In this document: positions 8,313 to 15,573 of the stretch, piece by piece
How positions within the stretch are numbered: position 1 is the stretch's first letter
How the letters are laid out: every line of letters starts with the position of its first letter
Assembly (NCBI GenBank): GCA_964386635.1
Contig: CAYLRO010000010.1
Location: 8,782-72,781 of the forward strand
Source of the DNA: Sabulitectum sp964386635
GTDB taxonomy: Bacteria; Fermentibacterota; Fermentibacteria; Fermentibacterales; JCC-6
DNA: 64,000 nt
Direction: 5' to 3'
The notes under the pieces: model-generated
What the model saw: only the letters and a program-made list of their open reading frames with translations
Databases searched by the model: none
What the model was told of the DNA's origin: nothing
Program-made: the position numbers and the translations under genes

Positions 8313-9056
8313 GTGTCAATTCTGCCTGTTATAGATCTTCATTCGCACATTGTTCCAGGGGTGGATGATGGCGCAAGAAACTTTGAGGAGTCTGCTAAAA
8401 TCCTTGATAATATGGAGCAATCCTACACTGATGGATCCATAGTCGTATTCACACCTCACTATTCAGTTAATATGCCCGCAAAATTAACTGCAGGCAGAAA
8501 TAGAAGAGTAACAGAGTATATAAAATATCTATCTGATAAATACAGTTATAATATCATATCAGCAGGAGAACTTCTGCTGAGGGGTTTGTCTCAGCGCAAC
8601 CTGGAGCAGGCAAGGTATCCCGGAACAGGATGGGTGCTTGTTGAGTTTTCAAGCAGGGTCGGATGGTTAAAAACACTATTATGCATCAGAAGGATTATCA
8701 GGAAGGGCTACTCTCCTCTAATCGCCCATCCGGAAAGGTATCACTGGTGCAGAAGGAAGAACAGCCGTCTGGTTGTTCTCTCCAGGATGGGATGTGGAGC
8801 TCTTTTAAGTGCCAGATCTTTAAAGAATAGAAGGTGTGCCCCTGTGGCAAGAAAACTGCTTGAAGCAGGTCTGGTTCATGGGATTGCAAGTGACACCCAT
8901 TCTCCGGATGACTACATTCTTGACTCCAGACTAAGGTCACTGGTTGAAAAATACTCCTGTATCTCATGGAACAGGTTGACTTTCGAGAACCCCCGGATAA
9001 TCCTGGAGGATGAGATGCTTCCTGCGCTCCCTCTCCATGGAAGGGATACCCCATGA
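8313..9056 (+). CDS. CpsB/CapC-family PHP-domain protein-tyrosine phosphatase
   Basis: A 247-residue member of the manganese-dependent PHP phosphatase family (CpsB/Wzb/YwqE type), which dephosphorylates tyrosine kinases controlling capsule or exopolysaccharide assembly. Metal-binding motifs are in order: DLHSHIVPGVDDGA at residues 7-20, TPHY near 48, the glutamate in ISAGELLL, AHPERY and ASDTHS near the C-terminus. The start is GTG 8313, with GAAGGGAA just upstream. It leads a group with an RmlD-like reductase, gmhA and a flippase-like membrane protein, consistent with surface polysaccharide work. No BY-kinase partner is in the window. Bases 8390-8560 are distinctly AT-rich with AGA/ATA codons, unlike the rest of the operon. 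Confidence 0.88.
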   Translation: MSILPVIDLHSHIVPGVDDGARNFEESAKILDNMEQSYTDGSIVVFTPHYSVNMPAKLTAGRNRRVTEYIKYLSDKYSYNIISAGELLLRGLSQRNLEQARYPGTGWVLVEFSSRVGWLKTLLCIRRIIRKGYSPLIAHPERYHWCRRKNSRLVVLSRMGCGALLSARSLKNRRCAPVARKLLEAGLVHGIASDTHSPDDYILDSRLRSLVEKYSCISWNRLTFENPRIILEDEMLPALPLHGRDTP

Positions 9057-9853
9057 AGAGAATTCTGGTTACCGGTGCCCGGGGAATGCTTGGCACCGAG
9101 CTGGTAAGAAAACTTGGAAATAGATGCTCAGGCAGTGATCTCCCCGACTTTGATGTGACTGTGATGGATTCTGTACGGTCCAGGGTGTCAGATTACAAAC
9201 CCCATGTAATAATCAACGCGGCAGCCATTACTGATGTGGATTATTGCGAGATCAACCCGGAGGAAGCCGAGAAGGTTCACTGTGGCGGTGTTGAAAACCT
9301 CTGTGCATCCGGCACCAGAGTGATAACTCTCTCAACGGATCATGTTTTCACAGACGGTCTTGGAATACCCATAAATGAATCCTCAGAGACCAATCCCGTC
9401 AATCAGTATGCCAGGGGTAAATTGAAAGGTGAGCTGATCGCTCTGGAAAACCCCGGAAACTGCGTTGTAAGAACTTCATGGCTCTTCGGAGAAAAAGGTA
9501 TGCTGCCCAGGTTTGTTGAGAAACTGAATTCAGACAGTGAGATAAGAGCAGTTGCAGACCAGACCTCATGCATAACTTTTGTTGAATCTCTCGCTGATGC
9601 TCTAATCCTCATGGCCTTTGATGAATCCATGTCAGGCTTGTATCATTGCGTTAACCCCGGAGCAGTTTCTCCCTTCACCCTGGCTTGTCGATTGAGCGTA
9701 AGACTGGGGCGGGGAAGGGTTACTCCAATTAACTGGGAATCTCTGGGTCTTGCGGCTCCAAGACCTGTATGGTCAGTTCTGGGAACAGAGAGATCTGTGA
9801 ACCTGCCCCCACTGGAAGAGGCGTTGGAATCATGTCTGAAAAGAATGCTGTAA
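9053..9853 (+). CDS. RmlD-like dTDP-4-dehydrorhamnose reductase (extended SDR)
   Basis: A 266-residue NAD(P)-dependent short-chain dehydrogenase of the RmlD substrate-binding family. It starts with the nucleotide-binding loop TGARGMLG, followed by NAAAITDVD, STDHVFTDG and the YARGK catalytic YxxxK motif, then VRTSWLFG. These match reductases that finish deoxysugar nucleotides such as dTDP-L-rhamnose. Neither rmlA, rmlB nor rmlC is present in the window, so the exact sugar is open. The same family also includes non-rhamnose SDRs and MAT2B-like proteins. The ATG overlaps the previous stop (ATGA) and the 3' end overlaps gmhA by 22 bases. Confidence 0.85.
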   Translation: MKRILVTGARGMLGTELVRKLGNRCSGSDLPDFDVTVMDSVRSRVSDYKPHVIINAAAITDVDYCEINPEEAEKVHCGGVENLCASGTRVITLSTDHVFTDGLGIPINESSETNPVNQYARGKLKGELIALENPGNCVVRTSWLFGEKGMLPRFVEKLNSDSEIRAVADQTSCITFVESLADALILMAFDESMSGLYHCVNPGAVSPFTLACRLSVRLGRGRVTPINWESLGLAAPRPVWSVLGTERSVNLPPLEEALESCLKRML

Positions 9854-10401
9854 AAGATTACATTAATAGAGCTTCGGAAACACTCCAGCAATTTGATGCA
9901 GACGCTGTTGTTTCTATTTCAAAGGAGATTTCCAGCTGTGTTTTCAGCTCAGGAAAGATTCTTATCTGCGGCAACGGCGGATCCGCTGCTGACGCTTCTC
10001 ACCTTGCAGGTGAGCTTATCGGCAGATTCAGATCGGAGAGGATACCTGTACCTGCCATTGCCCTTACCACAGACCCTGCGGTTATTACAGCTCTTGGAAA
10101 CGATTACGGATACAGTGCTGTTTTTCAAAGGCAGGTTGAAGCACTGGGTTCTCCCGGAGACATTCTCGTTGCAATTACCACCAGTGGCTCCAGTGAGAAC
10201 ATTGTTTCAGCAGGTAAGACTGCAAGGAAGAAAGGGATGAAGGTAATAGCATTCACTTCAAGCTTATGCGAGAATGCTCCCTGGGCTGACATTCACTGGA
10301 AAGCTTCCTGTCCTGAGACCAGCCATTCACAGGAGCAGATGCTCGTGGTATTCCATGCTCTGTGTTTCGGGCTGGAGGCTGCTCTTGCAGAAAAAGACTA
10401 A
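9832..10401 (+). CDS. gmhA: Phosphoheptose isomerase (sedoheptulose 7-phosphate isomerase)
   Basis: A SIS-domain protein of 189 residues that converts sedoheptulose 7-phosphate to D-glycero-D-manno-heptose 7-phosphate, the first step to LPS-core or S-layer heptose. The family motifs are CGNGGSAADASHLAGE near residue 45, the FQRQVE region, and ITTSGSSENI. The C-terminal helix carries SHSQEQMLVVFHALC with the zinc-binding His/Glu/Gln set. The start ATG 9832 was chosen because it follows GGAAGAGGCG and gives the usual N-terminus. A longer in-frame extension would run deep into the upstream gene. It is translationally coupled to the RmlD-like gene. Confidence 0.92.
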   Translation: MSEKNAVKDYINRASETLQQFDADAVVSISKEISSCVFSSGKILICGNGGSAADASHLAGELIGRFRSERIPVPAIALTTDPAVITALGNDYGYSAVFQRQVEALGSPGDILVAITTSGSSENIVSAGKTARKKGMKVIAFTSSLCENAPWADIHWKASCPETSHSQEQMLVVFHALCFGLEAALAEKD

Positions 10402-11377
10402 AAGTGCTCTGAAGTTTGTTCTCGGCCTGCTCATTGCAGCTGTAACCATCTGGCTTACATTCAGAAAAACTGATTGGAACAGACTGGAGGCTATCCTTTC
10501 ATCAGCTGGCTGGGGTTATGCTCTGGCAGTTCTTCCCGCCCTTGCCCTGAGTTACATATTAAGGATCTTCAGATGGACAACACTTCTTGCACCTGTTAAA
10601 AAAGTTAAAAAGATTACAGCAGCTTCACCTCTCCTTACCGGCTTCATGCTTAACAGCGTACTCCCTGGAAGACTCGGTGAGTTTGCCAGATCAGCTCTGC
10701 TTTCCAGAAAGACCGATATCCCTTTTGCATCAGTGTTTGCTACTGTTGTGGTTGCCCGGCTTTTTGACGGACTTGCACTTACAGGTCTTGCTCTGGTTGT
10801 CATGGGAGCCATGTGGTCTTCTCTTTCTCATGCTGTAAGAGGGGGTCTCATTGCCGCAGGATGCGGTTATCTTGCAGTGCTTCTGATCCTTCTGGCTCTT
10901 CGCAGGTGGCACCGGCGCACAGTTTCATTGCTTGTATGGCCTGTCAGGAAATTCAAACTGTACGGATTTGCTGCTAAGCTTGAAAAGGCTCTTCTGGATT
11001 TTGCCAATGGACTTGATGTTCTGAAAGACCCTGTTGAAATGCTGAAAGTTGCGGCATTTTCCGCTGGTATCTGGCTCTCTCTCTGCATGTCGATCATACC
11101 GGTTTTCGCAGCACTGGGAATGGATTGGAACTGGTACTACCCTCCGCTTGTTCTGGTGCTTGCCGGCTTCGGAATGCTTATTCCAACCCCTGCAGGTGCG
11201 GGAACAGTGCATTATGCACTTGGGGTTCTTTTCCCGGCAATTACCGGAGTCCCTGGAGACCAGGCCAAGGTGATGGCAATATTCTTTCACGCTACACAGT
11301 TTCTGCCTGTAATTGCTGCAGGTCTTGTGGCCTCAAAGGGTAATCTCAGGAAGCTGGATGAGGTTAAAGGAACTTGA
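10385..11377 (+). CDS. Lysylphosphatidylglycerol synthase/UPF0104-type flippase-like integral membrane protein
   Basis: A 330-residue polytopic membrane protein of the LPG_synthase_TM (UPF0104) family, with about eight predicted transmembrane helices. Family hallmarks are the LRIFRWTTLL segment near residue 55, SVLPGRLGEFARS near residue 95, and a late PTPAGAGTVHYALG motif. Relatives include the membrane part of MprF and putative lipid/glycolipid transporters; substrate is unknown here. The start is TTG 10385, which lies 6 bases after a perfect GGAGG (10374-10378) inside the gmhA end. That gives a Lys-rich N-terminus just before the first helix. Its position after cpsB-like, rmlD-like and gmhA genes suggests transport of a polyprenyl- or lipid-linked sugar (inference). 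Confidence 0.85.
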   Translation: MQKKTKSALKFVLGLLIAAVTIWLTFRKTDWNRLEAILSSAGWGYALAVLPALALSYILRIFRWTTLLAPVKKVKKITAASPLLTGFMLNSVLPGRLGEFARSALLSRKTDIPFASVFATVVVARLFDGLALTGLALVVMGAMWSSLSHAVRGGLIAAGCGYLAVLLILLALRRWHRRTVSLLVWPVRKFKLYGFAAKLEKALLDFANGLDVLKDPVEMLKVAAFSAGIWLSLCMSIIPVFAALGMDWNWYYPPLVLVLAGFGMLIPTPAGAGTVHYALGVLFPAITGVPGDQAKVMAIFFHATQFLPVIAAGLVASKGNLRKLDEVKGT

Positions 11378-11401
11378 GAGTATTGCCCTGTGTATTATAA
11401 T
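11374..11401 (+). promoter_or_regulatory. Predicted sigma70-type promoter for the FmdB-family gene
   Basis: TTGAGA (11374-11379), a 16-base spacer and a perfect TATAAT (11396-11401), 39 bases before the ATG at 11440. Seen in sequence; activity untested. Confidence 0.6.
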
Positions 11402-11439
11402 TCAGCCTTGAAATCCAAAGAGATTGAGAGAGGAAATAA

Positions 11440-11688
11440 ATGCCTACCTACGAATATGAGTGCGAGAAATGCGGATACAGATATGAAAATTTTCAGAGCA
11501 TGTCTGCAGAACCTGATAAAGAATGTCCTGAATGCGGCGGAAGTGTAAGAAGGCTTATAGGTGCCGGCGCCGGTTTGATCTTCAAAGGTGACGGGTTTTA
11601 TCAGACAGATTACAAGAAGCCTTCCAAGCCGGTTTCGGAATGCTCAAGCTGTCCCACCTGTCCTTCCTGCTCTGCAGCAAAGAAATAA
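11440..11688 (+). CDS. FmdB-family zinc-ribbon regulatory protein
   Basis: An 82-residue protein with the classic FmdB (CxxC_CXXC_SSSS) zinc ribbon. It has MPTYEYECEKCG at the N-terminus, a second CPECGG near residue 30, then the GLIFKGDGFY segment. The C-terminal tail has extra CxxC pairs (CSSCPTCPSC) that may bind more metal. These small proteins are common and were first linked to formamidase/amidase gene regulation, but their role is mostly unknown. The ATG is preceded by AGAGAGGAAATAA. The gene has its own good promoter and runs into a terminator shared with the convergent lipoprotein gene. Confidence 0.9.
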   Translation: MPTYEYECEKCGYRYENFQSMSAEPDKECPECGGSVRRLIGAGAGLIFKGDGFYQTDYKKPSKPVSECSSCPTCPSCSAAKK

Positions 11689-11690
11689 AA

Positions 11691-11714
11691 AAAGGGCGCC
11701 CTGCAGGGCGCCCT
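11691..11714 (-). terminator. Palindromic terminator between convergent genes
   Basis: The perfect 22-base palindrome AGGGCGCCCTGCAGGGCGCCCT lies at 11693-11714. On the minus strand it is followed by TTTTTTTATTT, so it is a strong intrinsic terminator for the 11730-12197 gene. On the plus strand the downstream tract is weak, so termination of the FmdB gene there would be less efficient. Confidence 0.85.
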
Positions 11715-11729
11715 GAAAACAACTGTCTG

Positions 11730-12197
11730 TTACATTCCCATCATGTCGCCGAGCTTCCACTCGCCGTTCTCAAGGGTAAGCTCTACCTCTTCGGTTTCGC
11801 CATCGATTGTAACAGGAACCATTGCCGCTTCACCATCGATAACAGCTTCGCCTATTTCGACATTGCTGAAGTCAGGCATTTCAGCCATAAGCATTTCGCT
11901 GGAGAACATCTTTGTGATGAAATCGCCGGCATCCATGCCCTCGATCTCCTCAGCGGTGATCTCAATGCCCATCATGGCCATGAAAGCAGCGCTTTCTTCA
12001 GGGGCGGCCTTCATCTCTTCGATCTGACCGTTAAGTTCTTCTACGGCTTCTGCTGAAAGGCAGCTGATGAGGGCATCGCCGTCACCGTTTTCGAGAGCAT
12101 CAATGGCTTTCTGAACAACAGCGTCGGGTGTTCCGCCACCGCCGCATGCGATTGCCAGTACGAATACCGCTGCAAATGCAAGGGCAAACTTCTTCAT
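11730..12197 (-). CDS. Acidic lipoprotein, NTF2-like, function unknown
   Basis: A 155-residue lipoprotein. The signal peptide ends in LAIAC (lipidated Cys at 18) followed by four glycines, a typical outer-membrane-retained start. The mature part is strongly acidic and rich in Met, Glu and Ala. It begins with a helix containing AVVQKAIDALENGDGDALISCLS and ends with strands such as VPVTIDG and ENGEWKLGD. This is the layout of DUF4878/lumazine-binding-like lipoproteins of the NTF2 superfamily (inference from pattern). The ATG has a near-perfect AGGAGGG 8-9 bases upstream. It stands alone on the minus strand, between a terminator and a predicted TATAAT promoter. Confidence 0.82.
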   Translation of the reverse strand: MKKFALAFAAVFVLAIACGGGGTPDAVVQKAIDALENGDGDALISCLSAEAVEELNGQIEEMKAAPEESAAFMAMMGIEITAEEIEGMDAGDFITKMFSSEMLMAEMPDFSNVEIGEAVIDGEAAMVPVTIDGETEEVELTLENGEWKLGDMMGM

Positions 12198-12285
12198 CTG
12201 TACAGTCCCTCCTGTTTACAGTTTTAGGGCTAACCGTTAACCCAGTCAACTTCGTTTCTTCCGATGCGAAAACATCGTGCGGGTG

Positions 12286-12291
12286 ATTATA
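12286..12291 (-). promoter_or_regulatory. Predicted -10 element for the acidic lipoprotein gene
   Basis: TATAAT is read on the minus strand, with a weak TTTCCC -35 at 17-base spacing, about 90 bases before the gene's ATG. The long leader holds nothing else recognisable. Confidence 0.4.
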
Positions 12292-12345
12292 GCCATTTTT
12301 ATACAGAGGGGAAATACCTAGAAGACCGTTCTTATTCTCTTCAGG

Positions 12346-12370
12346 TGTAACCCATATATTATGTGTTACA
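12346..12370. promoter_or_regulatory. Inverted repeat around a TATATT -10 box, possible operator
   Basis: TGTAAC (12346-12351) and GTTACA (12365-12370) form an inverted repeat flanking TATATT (12355-12360), about 50 bases upstream of the solute-binding lipoprotein start. This could be a regulator-binding site at that gene's promoter. The -35 region is poor. The rest of the 220-base divergent region 12198-12417 shows nothing else clear. Confidence 0.35.
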
Positions 12371-12417
12371 TTTTTCCTCTGAACCGGAACACTAACCATA
12401 AATGAAGGGGGGCTGCT

Positions 12418-13728
12418 CTGAAACACTCAGCTGCTGTTCTGGCAGGTATTCTTTTCTGCATTTCATGTGGAGGGAGCAGCGGTTCAGGTCAGGGACCTGT
12501 TCAGGTTGTTTTCTGGCACGCCATGGGCGGTCCTCTGGGAGATATGCTGGAAGATTCACTTATTGCAGAGTTCAACCGTGAGAATCCGGACATTGAGATA
12601 GTTCCTGTATGCATGGGGAATTACCGGGCTCTCAGCCAGAAGATCATGGCCGGTGTAATGGCCGGTTCTCCCCCTGCCCTTGCTCAGGCTTACGAAACCT
12701 GGACTGCTCAGCTTATTCGGGGCGGGGCTCTTGTACCGCTTGATTCTCTCATGGAAACTGATGAGACATATACAGATGAGATGTGGGAGGATTTCTTTCC
12801 TGTGTTTCAGGCAAACAACACATTTGACGGAAGAATATTCAGCTTCCCTTTTAACAAAAGCGTTCCTCTTATCTATTACAACGTGGATCGTTACGACAGT
12901 CTGGGTATCCAACCTGCTCGCAGCTGGGAAGAGCAGAGGGAACAGCTTCATATGCTCACCTCTGATGTGAACAGAGATGGAGACATGCTTGACAGCGAAG
13001 ACCGGTGGGGCACGGCATTCGGAACATCAGTCTGGACATTTGAGTGTCTTCTTGCACAGGCGGGAGGGTCCCTTCTCAATCAAGATTCAACGGCTACTGC
13101 TTTCCATTCCCCGGAGGGTGTTGCCGCACTGGACTACATGACCACTCTGCTGTACAGAGATTCCACAGCATATCTGACTTCCGGTTATGATCACCAGAAG
13201 GCATTTTCAGAGGGCAGGGTCGCAATGGTTCAGGGATCTGTCACAAGCCTTGCCTTCATGATCAAGGATATGGAGAGAAGAGCCGAGAGTGGTCTTTCCA
13301 CTTTTACCATCGGCACTGCTCCGCTGCCTTCAGGGGAACAGCAGGGGGTTTATATTGCAGGGACGAATGTGATTCTGTTCCGCAACCAGGATCCAGTTGT
13401 TGTTCAGGCGGGATGGAGATTTATCAAATGGTTTACCCAGCCGGATATACAGGCAAGATGGTTTGCGGGAAGCGGGTATCTCCCTGCAAAGATAAGCAGT
13501 CTTGAACAGCCTGCTCTTCTTGAAAAGATTGAATTGTATCCAGGTCTTCAAGAGGTGCTGGAGCAGCTTAATTACGCTGTATTCGAGCCCCAGATTACTG
13601 CCTGGTACGACGGAAGAGAGTTTCTTTCAGAGTCAGTTGAAATTGTACTTTACGGCAGAATGACGCCTGACGAAGCGCTTTCCAGAGCTGCTGAACTGGC
13701 TGATGCCGAGATAAGAACAGGCCGATAG
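12418..13728 (+). CDS. Extracellular solute-binding lipoprotein (ABC sugar type), probable CTG start
   Basis: A 436-residue family-1 solute-binding protein (UgpB/MalE-like). It binds a sugar or glycerol-phosphate-type ligand outside the inner membrane and delivers it to an ABC permease. VVFWHAMGGP opens the mature domain, and family features continue with KIMAGVMAGSPP, FPFNKSVPLIYYN and the LxxQAGG segment. The only in-frame start that includes the signal peptide is CTG 12418, giving M-K-H-S-A-A-V-L followed by a lipobox ending ISC. AAGGGGGG (12406-12412) lies 5 bases upstream and a stop at 12403 closes the frame. ATG 12523 would delete the signal and lipobox. No permease or ATPase genes are adjacent, so it is an orphan binding protein. 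Confidence 0.85.
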   Translation: MKHSAAVLAGILFCISCGGSSGSGQGPVQVVFWHAMGGPLGDMLEDSLIAEFNRENPDIEIVPVCMGNYRALSQKIMAGVMAGSPPALAQAYETWTAQLIRGGALVPLDSLMETDETYTDEMWEDFFPVFQANNTFDGRIFSFPFNKSVPLIYYNVDRYDSLGIQPARSWEEQREQLHMLTSDVNRDGDMLDSEDRWGTAFGTSVWTFECLLAQAGGSLLNQDSTATAFHSPEGVAALDYMTTLLYRDSTAYLTSGYDHQKAFSEGRVAMVQGSVTSLAFMIKDMERRAESGLSTFTIGTAPLPSGEQQGVYIAGTNVILFRNQDPVVVQAGWRFIKWFTQPDIQARWFAGSGYLPAKISSLEQPALLEKIELYPGLQEVLEQLNYAVFEPQITAWYDGREFLSESVEIVLYGRMTPDEALSRAAELADAEIRTGR

Positions 13729-13744
13729 GCCGGAAGAGGGAGGA

Positions 13745-14752
13745 ATGATGATCAAGGCTATTCTGCCGGTGATGCTGCTTTGCAGCCTGGCCGGTGCTCA
13801 AGTTCTTACCATTGCAGAAGCAAGGCAGGACAGTGACGGCGATGGAATACCTGATCTCCTTGGGGAGACTGTTACAATCAGCGGTATAGCAACATGTGAA
13901 ACGAATCTCTTCTCCACGTCAGGAGTTAGTTTTTACGTTCAGGATGCCACAGCGGGAGTAAATATCTACGCTTTCGAGGCACCTTCTGATCTCAGCCCGG
14001 GTGAGGAATGGGAGATAACAGGAGAGATACTGCAGTACAACGGGTTGACAGAACTGTCACCGGAATCTGTAGACGATTACCAGTATGTGGGTAATCCAGG
14101 AATGCCTGCTCCGATACAGATGCTTCGCAGTCAGCCTGTTTCTGAACCTCTTGAGGGAATGCTTCTTGCCGCGGGAGATCAGGCACTGGTACAGTGGCTT
14201 ACAGTAGCTACCGCTCCTTCATACGCTGGAGGGGGTTACAATTTCGATGTATGGAACGGACAGACAGTTATCCCGGTGAGAGTCGGTGAAACTACCGGTA
14301 TTGATCTCACAGGTGTAATCGAGGGCACCAGACTTTTCCTTAAGGGTATTGGCGGGCAGTATGACTCCACGGAACCATACGACACAGGATATCAGCTTCT
14401 TCCAAGGTATCAGGAGGATGTTATAGTTTACAACCCTTCTGTGGAGAGTTATTTCCACCTGGACATCACCGGAAATCCTTTTGCCCCAAGCATAGGTGAA
14501 ACTTCCATTGTGGAGTACGGAGGTCCCCAGGGTGTGCGTTTCAACCTTACACTCTTCGACAGGGCCGGGAGAGACCTGACGCATCTGGCAACCAACTCAC
14601 CTGCAGGTGATATCATTGCCTGGGACGGCCGTGATGACTGGAATGAATACCTCCCCATGGGACAGTACATTCTCTGTCTTGAAGCAATTTATCCTGATGG
14701 TGACAGACTTACAACAACAGAGACCGTGGTCATCGCGGCTCCGCTGGAATAG
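13745..14752 (+). CDS. Secreted protein with OB-fold-like domain and C-terminal FlgD-like Ig domain
   Basis: A 335-residue exported protein. The signal peptide runs to about residue 18 (ending SLAGA). A calcium-loop-like DSDGDGIPD follows near residue 29. The next domain (VTISGIATC, VSFYVQDATAGVNIYAF, WEITGEI) resembles the OB-fold domains found in secreted nucleases and DUF5689 proteins. A second similar segment follows. The last 95 residues (FNLTLFDRAGRDL, WDGRDDWNEYLPMGQYI) match the FlgD-type Ig fold often found at the C-terminus of exported proteins of the FCB group. Domain calls come from pattern memory. The ATG 13745 or 13748 follows GAGGGAGGA. It is cotranscribed with the downstream PorV-like gene. 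Confidence 0.72.
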   Translation: MMIKAILPVMLLCSLAGAQVLTIAEARQDSDGDGIPDLLGETVTISGIATCETNLFSTSGVSFYVQDATAGVNIYAFEAPSDLSPGEEWEITGEILQYNGLTELSPESVDDYQYVGNPGMPAPIQMLRSQPVSEPLEGMLLAAGDQALVQWLTVATAPSYAGGGYNFDVWNGQTVIPVRVGETTGIDLTGVIEGTRLFLKGIGGQYDSTEPYDTGYQLLPRYQEDVIVYNPSVESYFHLDITGNPFAPSIGETSIVEYGGPQGVRFNLTLFDRAGRDLTHLATNSPAGDIIAWDGRDDWNEYLPMGQYILCLEAIYPDGDRLTTTETVVIAAPLE

Positions 14753-14760
14753 GAGGGGAC

Positions 14761-15573
14761 ATGAGATTACTTACAGCAGCAGCCCTTCTCTGTATTGCTC
14801 TGCCGGCAATTGGAGCCTTTGAGGAGATGGAACTCGGTATACCAGGAATGGCAATGGGAGGAACCGGTGTAGTACTTAACGGTATTCAGGGTGTTCTCTG
14901 GAATCCTGCTTCAGTGGCAGACCTTCAGGGAACTGAAATAACTGTTTCAGGTAAGCTGCCCTACACTGACTTCGATTTTGCAACAGCCGGCCTGGACGGC
15001 GGAACACCTGTTACTGCCAACTGGAACCTGGCAGGCAGTGCCAGATTTTTCGGCGGCGACCTTTACACAGAGCAGATCCTTGCTGTTACAGCTGCGGGAA
15101 AACTCACAAGGGATCTCTCTTTCGGTATTCAGCCGGTGGTTTCAAGAGTTGCCATCGAAGACGGGGTGAGCAGCTACGGGTCTTCAATGGCATTTTCAGT
15201 CAATGCAGGTTTCAAAGTTAATATGTATGACCGGTGGTCATTCGCCGCAGCTGTCAAGAATCCCTTCGAGTCCAGAATTGGTGATTCGGAGGAACTGATG
15301 CACAGGCAGATGGATGCGGGAGTTTCCTACGAGCCTGCTACTGGTATGGTAACAGCCTTTGCTCTTTCCCGTGATTTCAGAGGAACCAGGGTCAGAGTGG
15401 GAGGTGCTCTTCCGCTGGGTCCTCTTACAGTTTATGCCGGTGCTCTCAGTGGACCCTCGGTGTTTACAGGGGGATTCTCCGCTCAGGTCAGGGGTATCGA
15501 AGTTTCCTATGCAGCTCAGACTCATCCGGAACTCAGCCTTACCCATGCATTCGGGGTGAGATATGCTTTTTAG
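14761..15573 (+). CDS. PorV/PorQ-like outer-membrane beta-barrel protein
   Basis: A 270-residue predicted barrel with a clear signal peptide (to about residue 20, ending AIGA). The mature start GIPGMAMGGTGVV and GVLWNPAS are hallmarks of the UPF0164/PorV/PorQ-type group of FadL-like barrels, in which an early NPA motif follows a Gly-rich turn. In Bacteroidetes, PorV and PorQ take part in type IX secretion; whether that holds here is unknown. It ends in a strand GVRYAF with a terminal Phe, as usual for outer-membrane barrels. RBS GGAGGGGAC precedes ATG. The 3' end overlaps the next gene by 11 bases, implying coupled translation with the HhH barrel protein. Confidence 0.75.
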   Translation: MRLLTAAALLCIALPAIGAFEEMELGIPGMAMGGTGVVLNGIQGVLWNPASVADLQGTEITVSGKLPYTDFDFATAGLDGGTPVTANWNLAGSARFFGGDLYTEQILAVTAAGKLTRDLSFGIQPVVSRVAIEDGVSSYGSSMAFSVNAGFKVNMYDRWSFAAAVKNPFESRIGDSEELMHRQMDAGVSYEPATGMVTAFALSRDFRGTRVRVGGALPLGPLTVYAGALSGPSVFTGGFSAQVRGIEVSYAAQTHPELSLTHAFGVRYAF

